From Arthrobacter sp. ISL-95 (lineage in GTDB: Bacteria > Actinomycetota > Actinomycetes > Actinomycetales > Micrococcaceae), in NCBI RefSeq assembly GCF_018613695.1, contig NZ_JAGGPR010000016.1, positions 103,868 to 167,867 on the forward strand: DNA of 64,000 bases, written 5' to 3'. The notes under the pieces were generated by a model that searched no databases, was not told the origin of the DNA, and saw nothing but the letters and a program-made list of their open reading frames with translations. Position numbers and translations under genes: made by a program. Below, one piece after another: positions 1 through 6,238 of the stretch. Numbering within the stretch: position 1 is the first letter of the stretch; every line of letters begins with the position of its first letter.

Positions 1-465
1 TGCTGCCGACCAAGCTGCCGACGCAACATCACGGCCAGCTTCGACGACTGGCGCAGCCGCTGCGGTTGTTGCTATGTCAACGATGCGGCGCAGATCGCGG
101 AGCGCCTGCGCTTCGCTTGTGTGGCCAGCAAGCTCCAGCCAGGCTGGCGTGTAGGTGCGAATCAGCCAGTCAAGGGCGAGATATGACCGGCGCTCATCCT
201 GCCCGTCGTCGCTGGTGCCGATCATGCTGGGCAACAATGGCACAAGCTGCTGACGCTTCTCCTGGTCCCAGGCGTCATTCAGGCCAATCGTCATGGCCCG
301 AAGCACCTTGGATGCACACTGTGGCGCGTCCGTGTGGCCTTCGCCGGCCAGCCACGCTACAACCTCCATAGCGCAGTGTCCGGATTCAAAGCCGCCGTAG
401 TGTGAGCCTTTGTCGAGTGTGATCTCAGGGAGCTTTTCAAGTCGCTCCAAAACTGCAGTGTTCAA
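1..465 (-). CDS. Conserved phage/actinobacterial protein of unknown function (partial)
   Basis: The reading frame is open for 155 codons from a TTG at 463-465 to the window edge, so the C-terminus is missing. A GAGAGGAA ribosome site lies at 471-478, just upstream. The N-terminal half contains GHCAMEVVAWLAGEGHTD, followed by RRSYLALDWLIRTYTPAWL. I recall this pattern from uncharacterised proteins of actinobacteria and their phages. It is cytoplasmic by appearance and has no signal or membrane segment. It is the most distal gene visible in the leftward left-arm operon. Confidence 0.75.
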   Translation of the reverse strand, partial: MNTAVLERLEKLPEITLDKGSHYGGFESGHCAMEVVAWLAGEGHTDAPQCASKVLRAMTIGLNDAWDQEKRQQLVPLLPSMIGTSDDGQDERRSYLALDWLIRTYTPAWLELAGHTSEAQALRDLRRIVDIATTAAAAPVVEAGRDVASAAWSAA

Positions 466-509
466 GGTAATTCCTCTCAATGGGTTGCTACGTTGCTTTT
501 GGGGAGTTG

Positions 510-965
510 CTAGTGAGTCAATTGCCCTTGCCAGATTTCGCCGTCGCGGGAGGTGATTGCGACTGCAACGGGGCTGTAAGTGGAGGTGTCGAGGTCCAGC
601 AAGACCGTGCCATCCTCGCGGCGTGTGACGTGAATCCTCACGTTGCCAATGTGCACGTGAGCGCTCGCCGGCGTCTCTGGCGTGGCTGGCCTGCTGCCGT
701 AGACCTCGACGCTTTCAATCCACGTAGCAAGCTCTCGCTCGGCCCTAGCGGCCTCGTTGCGGCTCTTGAATGTGGGCTGCTCGTCGAATGGTCGTGGATC
801 GCAGACGATGCGCCACTTGCCATCCGGGTAGTTGCGGCTAACGCACCCAACCGCGCCACTCTTGTAGCGCACGTTGTCCACATACCAGCCGCCATGTCTC
901 CATGGCGAGAACTGCGGGGTCCAAGTGTCGGCGGGTGCTGCTTCAGGTGCTGCTGTGATAGTCAT
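510..965 (-). CDS. Hypothetical phage protein (151 aa)
   Basis: ATG at 963-965 is preceded by GGAGG eight bases upstream, so I prefer it to a longer in-frame extension that would overlap the next gene entirely. The start overlaps the stop of the upstream gene (ATGA), which suggests translational coupling. The protein has a Pro/Ala-rich N-terminus, then a mixed basic and aromatic region with GGWYVDNVRYKSG near residue 25 and a beta-rich C-terminal half. I do not recognise a family. Confidence 0.7.
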   Translation of the reverse strand: MTITAAPEAAPADTWTPQFSPWRHGGWYVDNVRYKSGAVGCVSRNYPDGKWRIVCDPRPFDEQPTFKSRNEAARAERELATWIESVEVYGSRPATPETPASAHVHIGNVRIHVTRREDGTVLLDLDTSTYSPVAVAITSRDGEIWQGQLTH

Positions 966-1174
966 AACGATGCCTCCGAGTACTTGCGAACGGTTGAAGT
1001 GGACAAGCCGGCCGCGTCTGCGATCTCTTGCCAAGTTGCTTGCTCCTCGTTGCGGGCGATGTTGATCGCCCTGCCGAGTTGCGTAAGCGTGAATGTTGAA
1101 TGCCGGTAGCCGCTGCGACGGAACACGAGCCCGTTGGATCGCAGGGCATCAAATGTCTTGAATGAGATAGCCAT
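962..1174 (-). CDS. Small HTH DNA-binding protein (70 aa)
   Basis: The C-terminal half, TWQEIADAAGLSTSTVRKY, reads as a helix-turn-helix (helix, AG turn, recognition helix) of the sigma-region-4 or MerR kind. The N-terminal half resembles a recombination-directionality or excisionase-sized winged segment, but no specific family can be named. It overlaps the next gene by four bases (ATGA). A role in left-arm transcription control or as an excisionase-like accessory is possible. Only the HTH is supported by what I see. Confidence 0.65.
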   Translation of the reverse strand: MAISFKTFDALRSNGLVFRRSGYRHSTFTLTQLGRAINIARNEEQATWQEIADAAGLSTSTVRKYSEASL

Positions 1175-1176
1175 CG

Positions 1177-1560
1177 CTAGGCCTTGTCTTCCGCAATGAT
1201 GATGGGCCGCGCTGCGTTGCAGTCAAGGCACAGCAACAATGGATTGATGAAAACGGAAGGTATGCCACAAGATTTGCAATGGCGCCGCGTTGCCGGGTGA
1301 TTCTTGCCGCATGTATTGCAGTCGATGAACGGTACGCCCGTGGGCGTAGTGCGCTCTGCCTGCTGCATTTCGTTGCGCAGGTGCTCCGCGTGCAGCGTTG
1401 GGTCACAGAGCCTGCCGTCTGGATACAACCCTGTCGCTAGGCGTTCTGCAACGATGCCGTTGGCATATGCCCGCATGGCCGCTTTCTTTTCGGGCGGCAT
1501 CGGCACGAATGTTGACGGCGGATAGACTCTAGGCGTCATGGATTGCTCGCTGACGTACAT
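1177..1560 (-). CDS. Zinc-ribbon-like hypothetical protein (127 aa)
   Basis: I chose ATG at 1558-1560 because a GAGGGGGAG ribosome site precedes it. The upstream gene ends at 1563. The C-terminal third has three CxxC-type knuckles, CNTCGKNH, CKSCG and CLDC, in the order expected of a treble-clef or zinc-ribbon fold. The middle is a basic amphipathic helix-rich stretch. Such small zinc proteins are common in phage early operons and usually bind nucleic acid or protein. No specific function can be assigned. Confidence 0.65.
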   Translation of the reverse strand: MYVSEQSMTPRVYPPSTFVPMPPEKKAAMRAYANGIVAERLATGLYPDGRLCDPTLHAEHLRNEMQQAERTTPTGVPFIDCNTCGKNHPATRRHCKSCGIPSVFINPLLLCLDCNAARPIIIAEDKA

Positions 1561-1562
1561 GA

Positions 1563-1790
1563 CTACTCCCCCTCGTTGCATGTGGCGATGACCTCGCCAA
1601 TGTCCAGCACCGAGCTGTTCGCGTATCCGTCGTAGGTCTCGCCCTCGTATTCGGCGTTCAAATGCCACCAGTCAGGGCGGCTCGCCTCGGCCGCTGACAC
1701 TTGAGTGCCCGTCGGAAACACGTAGCGCCCCGCGCCCATGACGCTTGCCAACAACAGCGGCCGCCTGGTGATTGCTTGATAGAACTTCAC
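1563..1790 (-). CDS. Hypothetical protein (75 aa)
   Basis: A small acidic protein with WWHLNAEYEGETYDGYA in its second half. Its start overlaps the stop of the upstream gene by four bases, which fits the compact leftward operon. No membrane segment, signal peptide or known motif is visible. Confidence 0.6.
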   Translation of the reverse strand: MKFYQAITRRPLLLASVMGAGRYVFPTGTQVSAAEASRPDWWHLNAEYEGETYDGYANSSVLDIGEVIATCNEGE

Positions 1791-2110
1791 TTCGTAGCCC
1801 CCATGCTGTTCAGGAAGGCTTCAGCATCCTTCAGTGACTCGTGAGTGCCGATGTAGCGGAACTTGATCCACTCGTCGCTAGCCTCGAAGCGGTACACAAC
1901 GAAGCTGTGCTCAGGCTCGCCTTCGGACGGTTCAAAAACCGCTTCGGAGATCACATAGCCCTCGAACATCTCGAACTGGCTTCCGCGATAGATGCCGTAG
2001 TACCGGCCCTGGCCGAAATATCGCTTGTTGCCGATACCAAAGAAGTCGTTGCCCACCGCCTTCGCATGGCGCTTGAGGTCTTGCAAGGTGCTGATTCTAA
2101 AGTTGCCCAC
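1787..2110 (-). CDS. Hypothetical protein (107 aa)
   Basis: An aromatic-rich protein with GIGNKRYFGQGRYYGIYRGS near residues 25-45 and several beta-strand-like stretches such as HSFVVYRFEAS and WIKFRYIG. ATG at 2108-2110 follows a GAGAGG-type ribosome site. It leads a coupled pair with the 75-residue gene downstream. The gene has no homology I can name. Confidence 0.62.
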   Translation of the reverse strand: MGNFRISTLQDLKRHAKAVGNDFFGIGNKRYFGQGRYYGIYRGSQFEMFEGYVISEAVFEPSEGEPEHSFVVYRFEASDEWIKFRYIGTHESLKDAEAFLNSMGATK

Positions 2111-2157
2111 GGTCTTGCCTCTCTATTGAATGGCCGGGATGCCATGCCACACAGTGA

Positions 2158-2173
2158 GCGCCTACGCGCTCAC
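2158..2173 (+). promoter_or_regulatory. Degenerate copy of the GCGCCTAAGCGCTTA operator word
   Basis: The 16-mer here matches the consensus found at 3121, 3686, 3801 and 43397 at 14 of 16 positions, and in the same orientation. It lies in the short gap between two leftward genes (starts at 2110 and stop at 2200), where no promoter is evident. If it is bound by the repressor it would act on passing transcription rather than on initiation. Confidence 0.35.
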
Positions 2174-2199
2174 CACGAAGCAAGGAACACCGGACTGAC

Positions 2200-2451
2200 T
2201 TAGTTGACCCTGTGCTCTCGGGCGGGCTTGCCCCAGATGCTCAGCGGGTGATCCACGCCTTCCCAGTAGACTTCCTCTATGTAGTCGGTGATTTGCTTGG
2301 GCAACAAGTCGTCACTCACCTCCACGCCATGCCAAAGACGCGTCACTCCTCGCAGGCCGCGCATCCAGCGAAACTCGCGTTCAGCCTCCTGAGGGTCGAC
2401 TCTCCACCCAAAACCGCCAACGCTCTCACTCGTTACAACGCTGATCTTCAT
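2200..2451 (-). CDS. Hypothetical protein (83 aa)
   Basis: A small protein with a Trp-rich core (FGWRVDPQEAEREFRWMRG near residues 14-32) and WEGVDHPLSIWGKP at the C-terminal end. ATG at 2449-2451 lies ten bases downstream of the stop of the membrane-protein gene. No recognised family. Confidence 0.6.
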   Translation of the reverse strand: MKISVVTSESVGGFGWRVDPQEAEREFRWMRGLRGVTRLWHGVEVSDDLLPKQITDYIEEVYWEGVDHPLSIWGKPAREHRVN

Positions 2452-2461
2452 GACTGCCCCT

Positions 2462-2875
2462 CTAGGCCTTGAATGCTGCGGTGGACTGGAATACGTGCGT
2501 CAAGCCGGGGAACTCTGCTGACGGCACCTTGTAGAAGTCGCCGGGGAACTCGGGCACCGCGCCGTCGTAGGTCTCTACATACTCGGGGACTACGGTGAGC
2601 GGAGCGGGCATGTCGGGCGCTGGCAGCGTGCTGTGTGCTTTCCAGGCATCGTGCAACAACTCGCCCATCGTCAGGCCGCGTACGCCGCTAGGCTCCGACT
2701 CCAAGTCGGTTGCAACCTCTTCGCTTGGCAGCGTCACTACAGTTGCCACCTGCTCTTGTGCGGCTACCGCAGGCGGAGTAAGGAACCAACTACCGACCAG
2801 CAACAACAAGGCGGCTATGATCACCGCGAAGGCGGTTAGGTCGCTTCTCTCTTGGCGATTCAGCTTGGTACTCAT
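2462..2875 (-). CDS. Single-pass membrane protein (137 aa)
   Basis: I take ATG at 2873-2875 (MSTKLNRQERSD). A longer frame to 3055 overlaps the gene at 2932-3102. Residues about 13-34 (FAVIIAALLLLVGSWFL) form one hydrophobic helix with a basic N-terminal flank, so the C-terminal 100 residues, acidic and Pro-rich, would lie outside the cytoplasm. Small membrane proteins in phage early or lysogenic operons often alter superinfection or membrane physiology. That role is only inferred. Confidence 0.65.
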   Translation of the reverse strand: MSTKLNRQERSDLTAFAVIIAALLLLVGSWFLTPPAVAAQEQVATVVTLPSEEVATDLESEPSGVRGLTMGELLHDAWKAHSTLPAPDMPAPLTVVPEYVETYDGAVPEFPGDFYKVPSAEFPGLTHVFQSTAAFKA

Positions 2876-2931
2876 CGGAGCCTCTTTCAACAAGATTGCG
2901 GGGGAATCGATTGTCACGGTGACGGCGCGGC

Positions 2932-3102
2932 TTACGCCGCGAGGCGAAGGCTCTGCTTGCTGGGGTTGCATGTCTGCGGCCTTTCGTTCGTTGATTGGTT
3001 GCGCCTTAGTTCGGCGGCTATCTGCTGGCACTGCTCTGCCGGCAACGGCGGCCACTTGGCTACCGTTCTAGCGGCGTGCGCTTTGATCTGTTCAGGGGTC
3101 AC
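2932..3102 (-). CDS. Small phage protein with WPPL motif (56 aa)
   Basis: GTG at 3100-3102 opens MTPEQIKAHAARTVAKWPPL, continuing PAEQCQQIAAELRRN. I know this pattern from short proteins found across actinophages and actinobacterial prophages, of unknown function. It overlaps an uninformative N-terminal extension of the downstream membrane-protein frame. It is the first gene of the leftward left-arm operon and lies directly downstream of the operator word at 3121-3137. Confidence 0.65.
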   Translation of the reverse strand: MTPEQIKAHAARTVAKWPPLPAEQCQQIAAELRRNQSTNERPQTCNPSKQSLRLAA

Positions 3103-3120
3103 GCAAGGCGCTTTCTTTGA

Positions 3121-3137
3121 GCGCCTAAGCGCTTAGG
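3121..3137 (+). promoter_or_regulatory. Operator-like palindrome in the leader of the leftward operon
   Basis: GCGCCTAAGCGCTTAGG contains the perfect 14-bp palindrome CCTAAGCGCTTAGG (3124-3137). It has the same orientation as the copies inside the two leftward promoters. No -35/-10 pair flanks it on the leftward strand, and it sits just before the first gene, so it looks like a transcription-blocking (stoperator-like) site. Confidence 0.6.
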
Positions 3138-3152
3138 TGGGGGGAAAATAAG

Positions 3153-3180
3153 AGGCGGGCTGTATCGCTACAGCCCGCCT
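3153..3180 (-). terminator. Leader hairpin, leftward terminator or attenuator
   Basis: A perfect 12-bp stem, AGGCGGGCTGTA (3153-3164) with TACAGCCCGCCT (3169-3180), closes a four-base loop. On the leftward strand it is followed by CTTATTTTCCCC, a T-rich tract. It lies between the leftward promoters and the first gene, so it would attenuate the leader rather than end an operon. Confidence 0.6.
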
Positions 3181-3258
3181 AGTTGAATGATTACTGTCAC
3201 GCTGCCTCTTTCAACAAATGTGATCGAGGCTTGTGTTGGTATTTCATTAGTTCCTTGC

Positions 3259-3280
3259 TATTCAGTTGTTATTCAGTTGT
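3259..3280 (+). repeat. Tandem 11-bp repeat TATTCAGTTGT x2
   Basis: TATTCAGTTGT occurs twice in immediate succession (3259-3269 and 3270-3280). The same word extended by one T recurs at 45133-45144, at the 3' end of the ImmA-like gene. This could be a second regulator's site or chance. Confidence 0.45.
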
Positions 3281-3678
3281 GGGTAATACCAGCGGCCTAG
3301 CCGCCGTGCCACATCCCGACCAATTGAGGCCGGCTAAGCTCAAGCCTGAGACCAGGGCGAGCGAAGAATTCTGAGTTGATGGGCTACCAATTATGAAGTT
3401 GTGTTATTGGTAACCGAATACGACAGCCAACATACATTAGCCTGCATTCGATTGTCTTTGTTCACTGCCGATTCTTCGCTTTACCTAATTCTGTAGCAAG
3501 TCCGCTTTATCGCGACTATTCTCATGCCCTTGGAATCGTGTAACTCATGTGGCCTTTATCCGCTCTTCAGCGTGGGCCGGAGTCGTATCTCCGAATGAAT
3601 CCGTTTATTATTTGATTATCAAGCTTCGAGTGGTCCAGGTACTTCACCTTGCGGCTTGTTTCCCTGTCCGTTGGTACT

Positions 3679-3707
3679 AGTCTAAGCGCCTAAGCGCTTA
3701 GTGTCAA
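3679..3707 (-). promoter_or_regulatory. Leftward promoter PL1 with operator in its spacer
   Basis: Read on the minus strand: TTGACA (3702-3707), a 17-bp spacer (3685-3701), then TAGACT (3679-3684). The -35 is a perfect sigma-A consensus and the spacing is ideal. The spacer contains the palindrome CTAAGCGCTTAG, so a bound protein would occlude polymerase. Drives the leftward left-arm operon. Confidence 0.72.
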
Positions 3708-3793
3708 GCTATTCAACTTGGCTGCTTTTTCTCTAGTCGAGTTTGCCTGTCGGCCTTGCCTCTAGATTCCTTGCTTGCCTTGCTGATGTAACA

Positions 3794-3822
3794 ATCCTAA
3801 GCGCCTAAGCGCTTACTGTCAA
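3794..3822 (-). promoter_or_regulatory. Leftward promoter PL2 with operator in its spacer
   Basis: Minus strand: TTGACA (3817-3822), a 17-bp spacer (3800-3816), then TAGGAT (3794-3799). The architecture matches PL1, 115 bp away, and the spacer carries the same GCGCCTAAGCGCTTA word. The duplicated promoter-operator units strongly suggest a switch under tight repression. Confidence 0.7.
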
Positions 3823-3840
3823 CCCCGAATGTCAGCGAGC

Positions 3841-3869
3841 TTTCCTAAGCGCTTACTCGCGCGTAGTCT
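3841..3869 (+). promoter_or_regulatory. Possible rightward promoter of the HTH gene overlapped by an operator copy
   Basis: A weak pair, TTTCCT (3841-3846) and TAGTCT (3864-3869), is spaced 17 bp apart and ends eight bases before the HTH start codon. CCTAAGCGCTTAC at 3844-3856 covers the -35 and spacer. If real, the HTH gene would be autoregulated by the same sites that control PL1 and PL2. Confidence 0.4.
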
Positions 3870-3876
3870 GAGTGGC

Positions 3877-4233
3877 ATGAATGCAGAACAGATAGCGCAG
3901 CTCATTGCTGCCACGGGTCTGAAGCAAGCAGACATAGCGCTTGCTCTGGACGTCAATGTATCAACCGTTAGGCGCTGGGCTAGCGGCGGCTCTCGTCCCT
4001 CGGACGAGCATATAGAGGAACTGAAGAAGCTAGGCGGCGCTGCACCTAAGCTGCGCCCACTGGGCCAGGCCAAGCCGGCAGCAGCAGCGCTAGCCCAGGT
4101 GCCGGCAGTCGCACTGATAGAGGAGCTTGCGAGGCGCGCAAGAGGCGGGCAACTCAAGGATGTAGTGAGCGGCTCGTTAGATTCAAGGCGCAGTCTTAGG
4201 GCGGTGGCGTTCACTGATGTTGCCGACGACTAA
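3877..4233 (+). CDS. HTH regulator, candidate immunity repressor or Cro-like protein
   Basis: I start at ATG 3877 (MNAEQIAQLIAATG); an upstream in-frame extension would run through the operator. Residues about 3-45 form a Xre/YdaS-like helix-turn-helix: AQLIAATGLKQADIALAL, then NVSTVRRWASG as turn and recognition helix. The rest is Ala-rich and probably helical (dimerisation). It is 118 residues long, shorter than lambda CI and with no peptidase domain. It is transcribed away from PL1 and PL2 and sits beside four operator words, the position expected of the regulator that binds them. Whether it maintains lysogeny or opposes it cannot be told from sequence. Confidence 0.75.
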   Translation: MNAEQIAQLIAATGLKQADIALALDVNVSTVRRWASGGSRPSDEHIEELKKLGGAAPKLRPLGQAKPAAAALAQVPAVALIEELARRARGGQLKDVVSGSLDSRRSLRAVAFTDVADD

Positions 4234-4241
4234 GCAAGCAA

Positions 4242-4315
4242 GGCATAGAGCCACGCATACACTGACCAATTGAAGGCCAAGCGACGTGATCAAGTTGCTT
4301 GGCCTTCTCTATGCC
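4242..4315 (+). terminator. Nested hairpin terminator after the HTH gene
   Basis: An inner 10-bp stem, AAGGCCAAGC (4273-4282) with GCTTGGCCTT (4297-4306), is enclosed by GGCATAGAG (4242-4250) with CTCTATGCC (4307-4315). A T-containing tract follows. It lies just past the stop codon at 4231-4233. Confidence 0.6.
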
Positions 4316-4605
4316 CTCTGACAGGTCACCAGACGCGTTGCACCCTCATCATGGCGCCCAGTACCAGGGCCGCCATGCGAGGCGCTGCAAGGTGCCATAG
4401 CTGGCTGCTCAGGGCACATTGCAGGATGGGGGTGGGGGTAGCCCCGCGAAAGTGCGTGGCTGGCTCCCCGGGCGTCACAGCGCCTGAGGTCGGCGTCAAG
4501 TTGCAGGGTCCGCGAACTGAGCGCTTCGACCTGCGATCCGGCACTCTGAGTCATGACAATCCTACGAAGCTGCGAGAGGTGGTATAGCGGGCCGCTGAGC
4601 GCTCG
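4316..4605. other. Non-coding gap, no feature recognised
   Basis: About 290 bases between the terminator of the HTH gene and the stop of the leftward lipoprotein gene. Frames here (for example 4270-4587 rightward) have unbalanced composition and no ribosome site. I see nothing assignable. Confidence 0.4.
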
Positions 4606-4890
4606 TCACAGCTGGCCAGGACACGCTACTGCCGCAGCGTAGTCGACGATCGCATCCTGGTCGGCGGCCGTGAGGTCCGCCGCAGCCGCTCGAGTCGCCA
4701 TCTTGCTGACGGCAGCATCATCGGTCATCTTCGCCAGATCAGAACAGAATTGCTCGGCCATGGTCTTCGCCTCCTTGACGCTCACAGACGTAACCGCAGG
4801 CCCACTGGGCGCCGCCTTCGGGGCGCTGCAAGCAGCCAGGCAGCAGGCGGCCGCGAGGGATGCAGAAGCGAATCTAAGGCGGTGGTTCAT
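4606..4890 (-). CDS. Small secreted lipoprotein (94 aa)
   Basis: From ATG 4888-4890 the protein begins MNHRLRFASASL, with a hydrophobic Ala/Leu/Cys-rich stretch and the lipobox LAAC at residues 18-21. This predicts SPase II cleavage and a lipidated Cys21. The mature part is Ala-rich and helical (about 73 residues) and has two further Cys residues. A lone leftward lipoprotein gene next to the repressor region is typical of lysogenic-conversion morons, some of which block superinfection. That role is inferred. The gap from 4891 to 5042 holds its promoter at most. Confidence 0.7.
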   Translation of the reverse strand: MNHRLRFASASLAAACCLAACSAPKAAPSGPAVTSVSVKEAKTMAEQFCSDLAKMTDDAAVSKMATRAAAADLTAADQDAIVDYAAAVACPGQL

Positions 4891-5042
4891 GGCTAGATCG
4901 TAGCCCATATGCTCCGTTACCAAGTTGTTACCTAGCAATACTTCCGAATCTCCGAGACCGGAAAGCCACTAAGTAAGTGAGAGCGTGGGGAACCTACGGA
5001 GGGGCAGCACGTAGCTTCCAGTAATCAGCTACCTACTGCCTA

Positions 5043-5213
5043 TTACGCAACTGGAAACACGAAGTGTTTTCCAGTTGCACGTAACAACCTAACTACTTGC
5101 TACGTAGTTAGTAGTCCTCACTGAAAACCTCTCGCACTTCGTGCTTCGGTTTTCAGGCCTGCGAGTTGACGCTAGTCCTCGCCCAGCAAGCTGCTCGACT
5201 TGTCGGAGTCGAG
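5043..5213 (+). ncRNA. Hairpin-dense non-coding segment, candidate structured RNA
   Basis: Four stem-loops follow one another: TTACGCAACTGGAAACAC with its complement ending at 5084 (about 18 pairs, one bulge, GAA loop); CTAACTAC/GTAGTTAG (5089-5096, 5104-5111); CTGAAAACC/GGTTTTCAG (5121-5129, 5148-5156) with an inner GCAC-TTC-GTGC; and CTCGACT/AGTCGAG (5194-5213). The first and third apical parts (CACGAAGTG, CACTTCGTG) are mutually complementary. A terminator follows at once. No gene fits here, so a short RNA ending at the terminator is plausible; promoter and family are unknown. Confidence 0.4.
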
Positions 5214-5252
5214 AGTCCACGGAGGCTTAGCGGCCTCGCGGTGGACTTTTTC
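5213..5252 (+). terminator. Intrinsic terminator
   Basis: GAGTCCAC (5213-5220) pairs with GTGGACT (5241-5247), with an inner GGAGGC/GCCTC. A run of five T follows. Rightward orientation; it ends whatever is transcribed through the 5043-5213 hairpins. Confidence 0.75.
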
Positions 5253-5277
5253 TTACCTACCGACATAGGAGAATCCT

Positions 5278-5739
5278 TTGACTCTTTCCCTGTTTGACCC
5301 CCGCCTGCCGGAAACCTTTTGGGACAAGATAGCACTTGCGCCCGGAGGGTGCTGGCAGGCTATGAGCGGCCTAAGTGTGCATGGTTACGGCAAGATATGG
5401 CTAGATGGCGCAACTCACTATGCCCATCGCGTGGCGTATGAACTCCATCATGGAGAGATACCTCCTGGCCTGTATGTCGACCACCTCTGCCGCAACCGAG
5501 CCTGCCTCAACCCATCGCACCTTGAGGCTGTCACCAACGCAGAAAACGTCCGGCGTGGACATCAATTGCGCAATGCGGCGAGAACCCATTGCAAGCATGG
5601 CCATGAGCTGACGTCAGACAATCTTGTGCAGTCGAAGCTTCCCCAGAGGATTTGCCTCGAATGCTCGAAGAAGTGGTGGGCCGATAACCGGAAGCGCCGC
5701 CGCGAATTGAGGCGGGGCGAAGTTGCCTTAGCAGCCTAA
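5278..5739 (+). CDS. HNH endonuclease (HNH_3 type)
   Basis: TTG at 5278 follows TAGGAG with good spacing. The core reads YAHRVAYELHHGEIPPGLYV, then DHLCRNRACLNPSHLEAVT and NAENVRRG, the His-Asn-His beta-beta-alpha-metal arrangement of phage homing-type HNH nucleases. A C-terminal C-x2-GHE...C-x2-C module (HCKHGHEL, ICLECSKKW) looks like a second zinc knuckle. The same two-part layout recurs in the leftward gene at 33595-34080, so the two are paralogues. It stands alone between two terminators, as free-standing homing genes often do. Substrate unknown. Confidence 0.85.
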   Translation: MTLSLFDPRLPETFWDKIALAPGGCWQAMSGLSVHGYGKIWLDGATHYAHRVAYELHHGEIPPGLYVDHLCRNRACLNPSHLEAVTNAENVRRGHQLRNAARTHCKHGHELTSDNLVQSKLPQRICLECSKKWWADNRKRRRELRRGEVALAA

Positions 5740-5745
5740 ACATCT

Positions 5746-5777
5746 TCGCCAGACCAGCCCTTCGGGCGTCCGGCTTT
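5746..5777 (+). terminator. Terminator after the HNH gene
   Basis: An imperfect GC-rich stem built from GCCAGACCAGCCC and GGGCGTCCGGC around a TTC loop is followed by TTTTT. It starts seven bases after the HNH stop codon. Confidence 0.65.
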
Positions 5778-5783
5778 TTACCA

Positions 5784-5866
5784 CCGGCAGTCGACTCCCT
5801 GCTCAGCACTCGCTGGACGCGTCCCTCTCACGCGAGCCCGAGCACGCAGGTTCCGAGTCCTGCCGG
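5784..5866. other. Long interrupted hairpin, candidate structured RNA or genome-end element
   Basis: Nested inverted repeats: CCGGCAG/CTGCCGG (5784-5790, 5860-5866), GACTC/GAGTC (5793-5797, 5855-5859), CCTGC/GCAGG (5798-5802, 5846-5850), CTCGC/GCGAG (5809-5813, 5832-5836) and an apical GGAC/GTCC. These give one extended rod of about 83 nt. The right side contains a T-arm-like GCAGGTTCCGAGTCCTGC, but a tRNA cannot be closed around it. Confidence 0.45.
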
Positions 5867-6238
5867 TGAACTCCTGCCAGCGCCACATAGGCGGCCGTAG
5901 AGCCGCGTCTATAGCCTGGCAACCCCCGTCCTGCAGGTAGCTGCAGAGCAGCGCAATGGAGCGTGCTCTCAGCCCTGCAGGCGCAGACTTCTGCATGGAG
6001 ATCGCTGGTTGGTACCAGGGCAAGTTTCCTAAACGTGCAGCCGAACAGCAAGGCAGGTGATGACCACCCTCGGGGTGGTCTGAGAACTGAGCTACTGGCG
6101 ATCTAAGAACGAGGCGACGCTACGCGCCTACTCCATGCAGTCGAACTCTCCCAGCTCGATTCGTCGACTGGCAGCGGCGCCCTTCGGGGCGCCTGCACTT
6201 ATTGGCACGCACGGTCGGCGGCTGGCACCAATTCACCT
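5867..6238. other. Non-coding gap with further short hairpins, possible cos region
   Basis: No frame here has a ribosome site and phage-like composition. Further stems include GGCGGC/GCCGC near 5890, CTGCAG-rich repeats at 5930-5990, and ACCACCC/GGGTGGT around 6063-6080. In cos phages of actinobacteria the packaging end usually lies in non-coding DNA upstream of the terminase genes, so this is one of two candidate locations. No end sequence can be identified by eye. Confidence 0.3.

Larger units (their letters stand above)
3183..3876. promoter_or_regulatory. Intergenic control region between the leftward operon and the HTH gene
   Basis: About 700 bases without a convincing gene, more AT-rich than its surroundings. 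It holds two tandem leftward promoters (3679-3707 and 3794-3822), a third operator copy at 3844-3856, a tandem 11-bp repeat at 3259-3280, and a TACCAAT/ATTGGTA inverted repeat at 3385-3412. I see no credible gene on either strand; a 63-codon rightward frame at 3183 looks accidental. Confidence 0.7.

Noticed and set aside
66..371. Rightward 101-codon frame at the left edge
   Set aside because: It is antisense to a well-formed leftward gene (1-465) with a ribosome site and recognisable conserved residues.
4270..4587. Rightward 105-codon frame
   Set aside because: It begins inside the terminator after the HTH gene, lacks a ribosome site and has an unbalanced composition rich in Arg, Pro and Cys.
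5784..5870. tRNA-like T-arm (GCAGGTTCCGAGTCCTGC)
   Set aside because: The loop has an extra base, and no acceptor stem, anticodon arm or D-arm of the right spacing can be built around it. The bases pair better as one long hairpin.
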